Source of the DNA: Bacteroidota bacterium
Lineage (GTDB): Bacteria; Bacteroidota; Kryptoniia; Kryptoniales; JAKASW01
NCBI GenBank assembly: GCA_021796055.1
Contig: JAJYOS010000177.1
Location: forward strand, 1-9,632
DNA length: 9,632 nucleotides
Direction of reading: 5' to 3'
In this document: positions 1 through 6,829 of the stretch, one piece after another
Layout: each line of letters opens with the position of its first letter
Numbering within the stretch: position 1 is the first letter of the stretch
Notes under the pieces: generated by a model
Seen by the model: only the letters and a program-made list of their open reading frames with translations
Databases searched by the model: none
Told to the model about the DNA's origin: nothing
Made by a program: the position numbers and the translations under genes

Positions 1-974
1 ACGTGGCGCTGCCTGAGGAGGGTTTCGCAAGGCCGGGAGAAGTACTCTTCGGCACGGATTCGCATACCTGCACGGCCGGGGCTTTCGGCGAGTTCGCCAC
101 CGGTATCGGAAACACAGACGCGGCCTTCATTCTCGGAACCGGGAAACTCTGGGTCAAGATTCCCTCGACCGCCCGGTTCGTCTTCGACGGCGAGATGCCG
201 GATTACCTCATGGCAAAGGATCTGATACTCAAGATAATCGGAGACATCGGAGTCGACGGCGCATCTTACCAGGCGATGGAATTCGCGGGAGATGCCGTTC
301 AAAGCCTGAACATCGAAGAGCGTATGACACTTTGTAACATGGTCATCGAGGCAGGCGGAAAGAACGGAGTGATCGCCCCTGACGACAGGACAGTCGAATA
401 TGTAAAGGCGAGAAGCAGGAAGGCGTTTACCCCTGTTCAGAACGACACCGATGCCGTCTTCGCATCGGAGAGAAAATACGACGCCAGTAAGCTTCGTCCG
501 ATGGTGGCCAAACCGCACTCTCCGGAAAACGCCGAACCGGCAGAGAACCTCTCGGACGTGAAAGTGGACCAGGTCTACATCGGCTCTTGCACCGGTGGGA
601 AGCTGACCGACTTCATCGCGGCCGCCAGGATCCTCAACGGCAGAAAAACTGCGGTCGACACATTCATCGTTCCTGCTACCACCGACGTTGCGAAGGGACT
701 GTTGGAAAAGAAGATCGACGGCAAGCCGCTACGCACGATATTTGAGGAGGCAGGCTGCAGAATCGGGAACGCTACTTGTGGCGCGTGCCTCGGCGGCCCG
801 GATGACACTTTCGGACGTCTGAACGGCGAAGAGATTTGCGTCTCGACCACGAACCGCAACTTCCCCGGCAGAATGGGTTCAAAGAAATCGCAGGTGTTTC
901 TGGCTTCGCCGCTCACCGCGGCAGCAACCGCGGTTACGGGAAAAATTACGGACCCCAGAAAATATCTGGCATAA
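1..974 (+). CDS. leuC: 3-isopropylmalate dehydratase large subunit LeuC (5' end missing)
   Basis: Large subunit of the [4Fe-4S] isomerase that converts 2-isopropylmalate to 3-isopropylmalate in leucine synthesis; it works in the cytoplasm with LeuD. The reading frame is open from the left edge (first full codon at 3), and 323 residues are visible. The family of this type is about 420 residues long, so roughly 100 N-terminal residues lie outside the window, and the GTG at 3 is probably an internal valine in the family's VLPE-like motif. Visible aconitase-family signatures are GTDSHTCT (residues 17-24 of the visible part), Cys196 in GSCTGG, Cys259 and Cys262 in CGAC (the three iron-sulfur cluster ligands), and NRNFPGR at 284-290, which carries the conserved Asn and Arg. 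The motif after Cys196 reads GSCTGGK instead of the commoner GSCTNGR. leuD and leuB downstream support isopropylmalate as substrate; homoaconitase or methylmalate isomerase are related alternatives. Confidence 0.95.
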   Translation, partial: VALPEEGFARPGEVLFGTDSHTCTAGAFGEFATGIGNTDAAFILGTGKLWVKIPSTARFVFDGEMPDYLMAKDLILKIIGDIGVDGASYQAMEFAGDAVQSLNIEERMTLCNMVIEAGGKNGVIAPDDRTVEYVKARSRKAFTPVQNDTDAVFASERKYDASKLRPMVAKPHSPENAEPAENLSDVKVDQVYIGSCTGGKLTDFIAAARILNGRKTAVDTFIVPATTDVAKGLLEKKIDGKPLRTIFEEAGCRIGNATCGACLGGPDDTFGRLNGEEICVSTTNRNFPGRMGSKKSQVFLASPLTAAATAVTGKITDPRKYLA

Positions 975-992
975 ACAGGAAATTGATTTCAC

Positions 993-1093
993 CTGCGATG
1001 AAAAGTTTCAAGTTCCAAAGCTCAAGCTCCAAACAACCTCCGAAACGTATTTTCAAAGTCCTGCGACGGGTTTTTTCTTTGTTTTCGTCGCAG
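993..1093 (+). other. Two mutually exclusive RNA hairpins sharing the strand 1082-1093
   Basis: CTGCGACG at 1061-1068 pairs perfectly with CGTCGCAG at 1086-1093 over 8 bp, across a T-rich 17-base loop. The same right-hand strand, extended to 1082-1093, also pairs with CTGCGATGAAAA at 993-1004 over 12 contiguous pairs with one G-U. Only one of the two can form at a time. The first can nest inside the long palindrome 1011-1041/1111-1137; the second would trap the left arm in its loop. No T tract follows the hairpins, so neither looks like a standard intrinsic terminator. A regulatory role is inference only. Confidence 0.45.
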
Positions 1094-1137
1094 AGGAGAA
1101 GAATTCGTATGGAGGTTGGAGCCTGATGTTTGGAACT
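1011..1137. repeat. Imperfect palindromic (MITE/REP-like) element between leuC and leuD
   Basis: Left arm 1011-1041 and right arm 1111-1137 are inverted copies of each other. AGTTCCAAA, TCA, GCTCCA and ACCTCC on the left match the reverse complement of the right arm, broken by three mismatches and one 4-base gap. The element fills most of the 183-base gap inside an otherwise tight gene cluster and ends 10 bases before the leuD ribosome binding site. It contains no coding sequence that I believe. Inference: a small non-autonomous dispersed repeat, or a structured intercistronic RNA that sets the LeuC:LeuD ratio. Copies elsewhere in the genome would decide between the two. Confidence 0.6.
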
Positions 1138-1146
1138 CATATCAAA

Positions 1147-1152
1147 TAGGAG
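1147..1152 (+). promoter_or_regulatory. Ribosome binding site of leuD
   Basis: TAGGAG lies 5 bases before the ATG at 1158. It fixes the leuD start and shows that leuD is translated independently of leuC rather than by coupling across the gap. Confidence 0.7.
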
Positions 1153-1157
1153 ATTAA

Positions 1158-1733
1158 ATGACGATAACGGGAAGAGTTTACGTGGTCGGCGACAATGTTG
1201 ATACCGACCAGATCATTCCTGCCAGACACCTTGTCTACAACACACACTCACCAGAGGAACGGAAACTGTTCGGCAAGTACGCCATGAGCGGTGTACCGGA
1301 TGAGGAGTCCGGGCTGCCGAACGGCGGGATAAAGTTCGTCAACGAAGGGAGCTACGAGTCCGAATTTTACATCGTCGTCGGCGGAAAGAATTTCGGATGC
1401 GGTTCATCGAGGGAACATGCGCCGCTCGCGCTTCAGGTTGCAGGAGTCAAAGCGGTGATCGCCCAGAGTTATGCGCGAATTTTCTACAGGAACTCCGTGG
1501 ACGGCGGGTTCCTGATGCCGCTCGAATCGGTGGACAACATTCACAAATCGTTTTCAACCGGTGATCATGCGGTCATAGATCTTGGGAATAACAGCATAAC
1601 AAACTCCACCACCGGCGAATCCTTTAATCTGCGGTCGCTCGGCGACGCGGCGGATATAGTCAATGCAGGCGGGATATTCTCTTACGCTCGCAAGATCGGG
1701 ATGATCAAGGCAGTAGTGAGCGCGAATGTTTAA
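1158..1733 (+). CDS. leuD: 3-isopropylmalate dehydratase small subunit LeuD
   Basis: Small (swivel-domain) subunit of isopropylmalate isomerase, partner of LeuC in the cytoplasm; it contributes substrate-binding residues to the shared active site. The protein has 191 residues, close to the usual 160-210. Visible family motifs are the N-terminal [15 protein letters not shown] (11-25), the [15 protein letters not shown] stretch (78-92) whose SSRE loop binds substrate, and [16 protein letters not shown] (102-117). The ATG at 1158 is preceded by TAGGAG. The stop codon TAA (1731-1733) overlaps the leuB start ATG (1726), an 8-base overlap that implies translational coupling. Upstream is the palindromic element that separates it from leuC. 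Nothing in the sequence looks broken. Confidence 0.97.
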   Translation: MTITGRVYVVGDNVDTDQIIPARHLVYNTHSPEERKLFGKYAMSGVPDEESGLPNGGIKFVNEGSYESEFYIVVGGKNFGCGSSREHAPLALQVAGVKAVIAQSYARIFYRNSVDGGFLMPLESVDNIHKSFSTGDHAVIDLGNNSITNSTTGESFNLRSLGDAADIVNAGGIFSYARKIGMIKAVVSANV

Positions 1734-2793
1734 AATAGCGGTAATTCCCGGGGACGGCATAGGTCCAGAAGTCACCTCACAGGCCGTTCGCATACTGAAG
1801 AAGGCTTCACACATCTTAAATGAGAAATTCGAATTCACAGAGTTGAAGGCGGGCGGGATAGCCTTTGAGGCATCTGGCAAACCGCTTCCTGAAGAGACTT
1901 TGAAGGCCGCACTCGCCAGCGATGCAGTTCTGCTCGGCGCGGTCGGCGGCCCTAAGTGGGATTCGCTGCCCTACGAGTCGAAGCCGGAGCAGGCCCTTCT
2001 CGGCTTGCGCAAGTCCCTCGAATTGTACGCGAACATCCGACCAGCGATTCTCTTCGATGCGCTCCTGGATGCATCCTCCGTGAAGGCAGACATCGTAAAA
2101 GGCATAGATATAATCGTCGTTCGCGAATTGACTGGCGGCATTTATTTCGGCCGGCCGGCCGGGATCGTCGAAGAAGCCGGGACACGGCGCGGAATCAATA
2201 CGATGACTTACACAGAGCCGGAAATCGAGCGGATCGCCCACACTGCTTTCAAACTCGCCAAGACAAGGAGTAAGAAGGTAACGTCTGTCGACAAGGCAAA
2301 CATCCTGCACACCTCGATGCTCTGGCGTGAAGTCGTGAACAAGATTCACGAGGCTCAATATCCGGATATTGAACTGGATCACATGTACGTCGACAACGCC
2401 TCGATGCAGCTCATAAGGCGGCCGAAACAATTCGACGTAATTCTCACGGAAAACATGTTCGGCGACATATTAAGCGACGAAGCCTCGATGCTGACCGGAT
2501 CCATCGGGATGCTTCCTTCGGCCAGCATTGGTGAGAAGCATTCGCTTTATGAGCCAATTCACGGGAGCGCTCCTGATATCGCCGGAAAGGGATTGGCTAA
2601 TCCGATAGCGAGCATACTATCGGCGGCTATGCTCCTTGAATACTCATTCAAGCAAAAAGAAGTTGCCAGGAAAATCTTCCGCGCCGTCGAGTCCGTACTC
2701 AATCAGGGTTACAGGACAGCCGATATTTCCTCTTCGAAGGAGAACGTCTTGTCGACAGAGGAGATGGGCGCCAAGATCGAAAACGCAATTTAG
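1726..2793 (+). CDS. leuB: 3-isopropylmalate dehydrogenase LeuB
   Basis: NAD-dependent cytoplasmic enzyme that oxidises and decarboxylates 3-isopropylmalate to 2-ketoisocaproate, the step after LeuCD. The protein has 355 residues, the usual length for the family. Visible signatures are [10 protein letters not shown] (7-16); the substrate arginines Arg95 (LRK), Arg105 (NIRP) and Arg133 (VVRELTGG); Tyr140 (IYFG); Lys190 (DKANIL); the metal-binding aspartates Asp223 (VDNASMQL), Asp247 and Asp251 ([12 protein letters not shown]); and [11 protein letters not shown] (279-289) for the nucleotide, with Asp284 as expected for NAD preference. The [12 protein letters not shown] segment favours isopropylmalate over isocitrate or tartrate dehydrogenase relatives. 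The start overlaps the end of leuD by 8 bases. It is the last gene of the leucine cluster visible here; a long hairpin begins 50 bases after its stop. Confidence 0.97.
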   Translation: MFKIAVIPGDGIGPEVTSQAVRILKKASHILNEKFEFTELKAGGIAFEASGKPLPEETLKAALASDAVLLGAVGGPKWDSLPYESKPEQALLGLRKSLELYANIRPAILFDALLDASSVKADIVKGIDIIVVRELTGGIYFGRPAGIVEEAGTRRGINTMTYTEPEIERIAHTAFKLAKTRSKKVTSVDKANILHTSMLWREVVNKIHEAQYPDIELDHMYVDNASMQLIRRPKQFDVILTENMFGDILSDEASMLTGSIGMLPSASIGEKHSLYEPIHGSAPDIAGKGLANPIASILSAAMLLEYSFKQKEVARKIFRAVESVLNQGYRTADISSSKENVLSTEEMGAKIENAI

Positions 2794-2842
2794 AGCGCTC
2801 TACCCGGCCTCACGTCTGTGGCTCTCCCCAGCAAATTAATTT

Positions 2843-2895
2843 TCCGCATAGACATTCACCGACTCAAAGAAATTTGAGCCGGTGATGCTTGCGGA
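2843..2895 (+). terminator. Long GAAA-capped hairpin after leuB (terminator-like or structured RNA)
   Basis: Three nested paired segments are visible: TCCGCA (2843-2848) with TGCGGA (2890-2895), TCACCG (2856-2861) with CGGTGA (2880-2885), and CTCAAA (2863-2868) with TTTGAG (2873-2878). They are separated by one A-C mismatch and an asymmetric internal loop, and capped by GAAA (2869-2872), a stable GNRA tetraloop. It sits 50 bases after the leuB stop, where a transcript end would be expected. No T tract follows, so a classic intrinsic terminator is doubtful; a 3'-end-stabilising hairpin or a protein-binding site are alternatives. The rest of the gap, 2896-3033, shows no gene or other clear signal. 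Confidence 0.45.
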
Positions 2896-3033
2896 TGAAT
2901 CACATTGATAATTCTCCGGTCTCACCGCGATATGCTCAACACAGCCGCTCAATGATCGCCCGCCCAGCGGTTCTTGACGCAGTCAGACAAGCATAATTCT
3001 CCCCCGTAATTTCCCCAAAATCCTTCAAAAAGG

Positions 3034-3063
3034 TTGAAAAGCACCGCTTCAAGCCTTTATATT
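3034..3063 (+). promoter_or_regulatory. Candidate sigma70-type promoter for the amidase-spmAB unit
   Basis: TTGAAA (3034-3039) and TATATT (3058-3063), each one base from the consensus, are spaced by 18 bases. Transcription would start near 3070, leaving a leader of only about 18 bases before the ATG at 3088. The ATG lacks a clear Shine-Dalgarno sequence. Seen by eye only; in FCB bacteria the main promoter can differ from the E. coli consensus. Confidence 0.35.
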
Positions 3064-3087
3064 TAACCTAATCAACTTGGCCTGCTG

Positions 3088-5319
3088 ATGAGAAAGCTCT
3101 TTGCAAAAGTATTACTCCAACTGACTTTGTTGTCAGTTGCTTCCCTAACCCTCTGGAGATGCGCGCCGTCGATTTATTACGTGAAGCCGACCGACTGGGA
3201 AAAGCCGCAAAGGCAGGACTCAACTATCGCGTACTACTCCCAATATATCAAGGGTTGGAAAATATTCGTCGACCCGGGACACGGCGGTGCGGACCGATTC
3301 GGTCACGGTCCAACGGGTGAGACCGAGGCAGACATCAATCTTCGCGTCGGACTCGCATTGCGGGATTACCTGACACGTGCGGGGGCGATCGTCTTCATGT
3401 CGCGCACGAAAGATACAACTGTGAGCCTCCTCGACAGGCCGAAGATGGCGGCGGAAGACGGCGCGGACATTTTTATTTCAATTCATCACAATGCCACAGG
3501 CGGGCCCGAAAGATATCCGCCGCTCAACTATACCTCTACATGGTACCACGCGGTCAAAGGCGACAGCGCTTACACGCCCGCTGACCACGACCTCGCAAGA
3601 TATGTCGAGAGAGATCTGGCCTACGCGATGGGAAATCCCGAGCCGAACTTCTTTTCGTTCGACGGGACATTGTCCGACTACCTCGTTTATCCGCTTGCGG
3701 GCTTTGCAGTGCTGAGACATTCCAAGATCCCAGCCATACTGACCGAATGTTCATTTTTCTCCAGCCCGTATGAGGAGCAGCGTTTAAAGCACGACACGTT
3801 CAACGAAATAGAAGCATGGGGAATTTTCAAAGGGCTTGGGAAATACCTGAAAGCAGGAATACCTCGGCTTACCTACTCCGGCGACACGTTGTTCAATAAG
3901 ATACCGGTCAGTTTCAACATAGGCTATTCCGAGGGTGAGTTCTTCGGCGGGAAGTACGCAATTGATAAAAAGTATCTGAAAGCGGAGATAGACGGCAAAC
4001 CTGTGAACGCAGTCTTCGACAGCGACTCGGACAGAATTTCCCTAACGTCGACGACCCTCCTTCCCGGAAGACACTACCTCAGCGTCGTCATAAAAAACGA
4101 AGAAGGCAACCACTCGTTCCCCTTCCTTAGACATTTCTACTATGTTCCCCCGCCCGCAGAGATCAGCGCGTTAGTGAACCCCGATACACTTTCCGTGAAA
4201 CCCACGCGTTTTTTCACGCGCGTCGTCGTGAGATCCGCTGATAATTACAACATTTCTGATTTTGTCAACCCGGCAGCAGCCGTAACGAATGCGACAGCAG
4301 ACACGACCTTCCACAGCGACGGAGCTATCTACACAATTTTCAGCAAGTCCGATTCCAGCACGCCCGTAATAAGGTTTACGCTGGACACTCTGGATACAAT
4401 CATCAGTCCTGCCGTCGGAAAGTACATCTCTGTCGGAACAATTTCGGTGAGATCATTGAGCGGAGACCCGATCGGCGGTGCCGTGATATGTACGGGAAGT
4501 AAGGTGATCGCCACCTCCCTTGCGAATGGGTTTGCATCTTTTAAATATGACGGAGTGCCATTGAGCGTGAGCCTTCCTGGCTATTATATACAGACATGCA
4601 ACACAATTCCCGAAGCGCCGATCAAATTGACTCCCATTGCCGACAGTCTGCTGATTGGGAAGACGATCCTTATCGATCCCGCCTTCGGAGGAGAAGACAG
4701 CGGGCCGTCCTCAGGTTCACTTACCGCCGCCAGTATCGATTTGTCGGTCGCGAGAGATCTGAACGACTTGCTCCGAAGCTTCGGCGCGAACTCCCATCTT
4801 GTTCGGAGCACGGACACGACATTGACAATCGAACAGCGTGCAGATCTCTCCAGGGGCTATTCCAGAGGATTTTACATCTCAATCTCTGCTGTGAACCCCG
4901 TCCCGAAATTTTCCGTGACAATTTATCCAAGCATCGCCAACCGCAGATTAGCCTCAACGCTTCAGGCATCTCTCAGCGTGGAATTCGACACGACCGGCAC
5001 GGCTATTTCCCGCAACGGCATCTTCGAACTGGCAGCCCTCAGCACTGTCGGGGTCGAACTCCCGTCGCCTATCACAACCTTCTACTCAGAAGAGGAACTG
5101 GACCGGCAAAGCACCGAAATTGCGTGGAGAATTCTCGACGGTATGCTCGGTTATTATGGTTATTTCAAATCATTCAGCAAGAGCGATTACACAAGATTGG
5201 ATGAGGTTCTAAACCTTCCGATGTCCGGCGGCAAAGTCTTTTCCGTTAATCCGTATCAACTAAGACTGATAAATACACATCTTCTCCAGGAATATAAAAA
5301 AGGAAATGAGGACAAATGA
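3088..5319 (+). CDS. Exported N-acetylmuramoyl-L-alanine amidase with a second, degenerate amidase domain
   Basis: Peptidoglycan amidase of the Amidase_3 (AmiA/CwlM-like) family, which cuts the bond between N-acetylmuramate and L-alanine in the periplasm. The protein is long for the family at 743 residues. Order: a hydrophobic N-terminal export segment (about 5-24), followed by Cys25 in a poor lipobox (Arg at -1), so lipidation is doubtful; a catalytic domain at about 57-255 with zinc ligands His65 (DPGHGG), Glu80 (TEADINL) and His133 (SIHHNA) and catalytic Glu220 (LTEC); an Ig-like beta region at about 259-354; a beta-rich stretch at about 355-450; a carboxypeptidase-regulatory-like module at about 452-503; and a second amidase-like domain at about 524-690. 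In the second domain the ligands are replaced: DPAFGG has Phe533 for His, Ala547 stands for Glu and Ser600 for His, while Glu657 may match the catalytic Glu. The start has no clear ribosome binding site. spmA begins one base after the stop. The catalytic call is firm; the middle domain names are approximate. Confidence 0.9.
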   Translation: MRKLFAKVLLQLTLLSVASLTLWRCAPSIYYVKPTDWEKPQRQDSTIAYYSQYIKGWKIFVDPGHGGADRFGHGPTGETEADINLRVGLALRDYLTRAGAIVFMSRTKDTTVSLLDRPKMAAEDGADIFISIHHNATGGPERYPPLNYTSTWYHAVKGDSAYTPADHDLARYVERDLAYAMGNPEPNFFSFDGTLSDYLVYPLAGFAVLRHSKIPAILTECSFFSSPYEEQRLKHDTFNEIEAWGIFKGLGKYLKAGIPRLTYSGDTLFNKIPVSFNIGYSEGEFFGGKYAIDKKYLKAEIDGKPVNAVFDSDSDRISLTSTTLLPGRHYLSVVIKNEEGNHSFPFLRHFYYVPPPAEISALVNPDTLSVKPTRFFTRVVVRSADNYNISDFVNPAAAVTNATADTTFHSDGAIYTIFSKSDSSTPVIRFTLDTLDTIISPAVGKYISVGTISVRSLSGDPIGGAVICTGSKVIATSLANGFASFKYDGVPLSVSLPGYYIQTCNTIPEAPIKLTPIADSLLIGKTILIDPAFGGEDSGPSSGSLTAASIDLSVARDLNDLLRSFGANSHLVRSTDTTLTIEQRADLSRGYSRGFYISISAVNPVPKFSVTIYPSIANRRLASTLQASLSVEFDTTGTAISRNGIFELAALSTVGVELPSPITTFYSEEELDRQSTEIAWRILDGMLGYYGYFKSFSKSDYTRLDEVLNLPMSGGKVFSVNPYQLRLINTHLLQEYKKGNEDK
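5308..5312 (+). promoter_or_regulatory. Ribosome binding site that sets the spmA start
   Basis: GAGGA lies inside the last codons of the amidase gene, 8 bases before the ATG at 5321. The earlier in-frame ATG at 5306 has AGGA only one base upstream, too close to use. This favours 5321. Confidence 0.6.
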
Positions 5320-5320
5320 G

Positions 5321-6271
5321 ATGCTGAATTACGTTTGGCTCGGATTAATAGTAATTGGAGTTCTCGCGGCAGCAGGCAGCGACATTTATGACGCATCGAC
5401 CAATCGGTACCGCAATGGAGAGCAGTTCGAACTTCAGTACGACAGCACCTCCGCAAACGCGGCGGTCGTGAGCTACAGCAGGCAATACTTCGATAAGTTC
5501 TACGGGGTACAAATAGAGGCAACCGATACACTCAGCTTCCCTGCCGCAATCACAAACAACTCGATGCAAATAAAGCTGGGCGATAAAACGCCGGAACTAT
5601 GGCAGACCGTCGCTAAGACTGCGGACAATCCAAAGGAGATTACGGCGACTATAGTGAAAAGGAGCGGGAAAAGCTTATTTATCCTTCTTCCTGTCACAAA
5701 TCTCGTCCGAACGAAGGCCGTCCTCGATGCGGTGATAAGCTACAGTTCGCTGGCAGTTGAGATTGCCATCGGACTTATCGGCGTCATGGCATTCTGGCTC
5801 GGGATAATGAAGCTTGCCGAAGACAGCGGTCTCATAAAAATCATAGCCCGGATGATGAGGCCGATAATGACGCGGATCTTTCCCGAAATACCGCCCGACC
5901 ACCCGGCAATCGGAGCGATGATAATGAACATTGCGGCAAACATGCTGGGGCTCAGCAACGCCGCAACTCCGTTCGGCCTGAGAGCCATGGAAGAGCTCGA
6001 CAGCCTGAACCCGCAAAAAGGAACGGCGACTAACGCTATGGTCACTTTCCTCGCCATAAACACTGCGGGCCTGACACTCATTCCGGCAACGGCCATAGCG
6101 GTACGGGCGGCCATCGGTTCGAAGGATCCGACCATCATCTTATTAACGTCGTTCTTCGGAGCCGGTCTTGCAACCATCGCCGGAATAGCCGCCGCGAAGA
6201 TATTGCAGAGGCTGAAAGTGTACCGATTCGACAAGACGACTCCTGAGAGTCCGGAAGTGAGGGGAAAATGA
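5321..6271 (+). CDS. spmA: SpmA-like membrane protein (nucleoside-recognition/Gate domain) with an inserted extracytoplasmic domain
   Basis: Homologue of the Bacillus spore maturation protein A, a polytopic inner-membrane protein of unknown molecular function that acts with SpmB. The start at 5321 gives 316 residues and an N-terminus (MLNYVW) that lines up with the Bacillus protein; an ATG at 5306 would add five residues. After a first membrane segment (about 4-19) comes an insert of about 115 residues (24-140) rich in Ser, Thr and Asp, with no Cys and no membrane segment; Bacillus SpmA has only about 20 residues there. The conserved core follows: EIAIGLIGVMAFWLG (147-161), PEIPPDHPAIG (188-198), GLSNAATPFGLRAMEEL (210-226) and TFLAINTAGLTLIPATAIAVR (242-262), with further membrane segments to about 294. 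Gap to the amidase is one base, overlap with spmB four bases. The family is also common in non-sporulating diderms, so it does not indicate sporulation. Confidence 0.9.
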   Translation: MLNYVWLGLIVIGVLAAAGSDIYDASTNRYRNGEQFELQYDSTSANAAVVSYSRQYFDKFYGVQIEATDTLSFPAAITNNSMQIKLGDKTPELWQTVAKTADNPKEITATIVKRSGKSLFILLPVTNLVRTKAVLDAVISYSSLAVEIAIGLIGVMAFWLGIMKLAEDSGLIKIIARMMRPIMTRIFPEIPPDHPAIGAMIMNIAANMLGLSNAATPFGLRAMEELDSLNPQKGTATNAMVTFLAINTAGLTLIPATAIAVRAAIGSKDPTIILLTSFFGAGLATIAGIAAAKILQRLKVYRFDKTTPESPEVRGK

Positions 6272-6807
6272 TTAAGGACATCCTGCAAGCTCTTTCGATC
6301 ATCGCAATACCTCTGATCATAGCTGTCTTTGTAATCTATGCGGCAAGAAAGAAGGTACCCGTCTACGAGAGCTTCGTCAGCGGTGCAAAAGGCGGATTTG
6401 AAGTCGCAATAAAGATCATCCCATACCTCGTTGCGATGCTCGTGGCGATCGGAATCTTCCGTGCGAGCGGAGCGATGAGTATTTTTGTTGGCGCACTTTC
6501 ACCGTTGGCGCACCTGATAGGGATGCCGCCCGAAGCCCTGCCCATGGCTCTATTAAGGCCCCTGAGCGGCAGCGGATCGCTCGGTCTCATGACCGACATA
6601 ATGAAGAGATACGGACCGGACTCGTTTATCGGCGTGCTTGTTTCGACAATGTACGGAAGCAGTGAAACTACTTTCTATGTCATTGCTGTTTATTTTGGTG
6701 CGGTAAACATCTATCGCACCCGTCACGCGGTGGCTGCGGGGCTCATAGCAGATGCCGTCGGTATGTTGGGTGCGTTACTGATTTGCAGGATATTGTTCGG
6801 AAGTTGA
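6268..6807 (+). CDS. spmB: SpmB-like membrane protein (nucleoside-recognition/Gate domain)
   Basis: Homologue of Bacillus spore maturation protein B, partner of SpmA; an inner-membrane protein whose transported or bound substrate is unknown. At 179 residues it matches the usual length (about 178). Visible landmarks are a first membrane helix (9-26), VYESFVSGAKGGFEVAIKIIPYLVAMLV (32-59), FRASGAM (64-70), the family signature RPLSGSGSLG (97-106), GPDSFIG (116-122) and TTFYVIAVYFGAV further on. The start overlaps the spmA stop (ATGA, 6268-6271), and GAGGGG (6259-6264) lies just upstream. The gene ends with tandem stops TGA TAA (6805-6810). Two separate genes are used here rather than the single fused spmAB protein that I recall from some Bacteroidetes. 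Confidence 0.93.
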   Translation: MIKDILQALSIIAIPLIIAVFVIYAARKKVPVYESFVSGAKGGFEVAIKIIPYLVAMLVAIGIFRASGAMSIFVGALSPLAHLIGMPPEALPMALLRPLSGSGSLGLMTDIMKRYGPDSFIGVLVSTMYGSSETTFYVIAVYFGAVNIYRTRHAVAAGLIADAVGMLGALLICRILFGS

Positions 6808-6829
6808 TAATTAAGTCATTGGGAAATTA

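Noticed and set aside
998..1126. A 42-codon open frame in the leuC-leuD gap (ATG 998, TGA 1124), considered as a leader peptide or small protein
   Set aside because: It runs straight through the palindromic element, has no well-placed ribosome binding site, has only two leucines and so is no leucine attenuator leader, and its Lys/Arg/Ser-rich product looks like translated repeat.
1816..2430. Long antisense open frame (204 codons) opposite leuB
   Set aside because: leuB on the + strand has every catalytic motif. The antisense product has no recognisable domain and arises from codon bias of the real gene.
4596..5204. Out-of-frame + strand open frame (202 codons) inside the amidase gene
   Set aside because: The product is Arg/Ser-rich with no motif, and the amidase frame through the same bases shows clear amidase-like homology.
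5321..6807. Evidence that the organism forms endospores
   Set aside because: SpmA/SpmB are widespread in non-sporulating bacteria, and the neighbouring outer-membrane proteins point to a diderm. No other sporulation gene is present.
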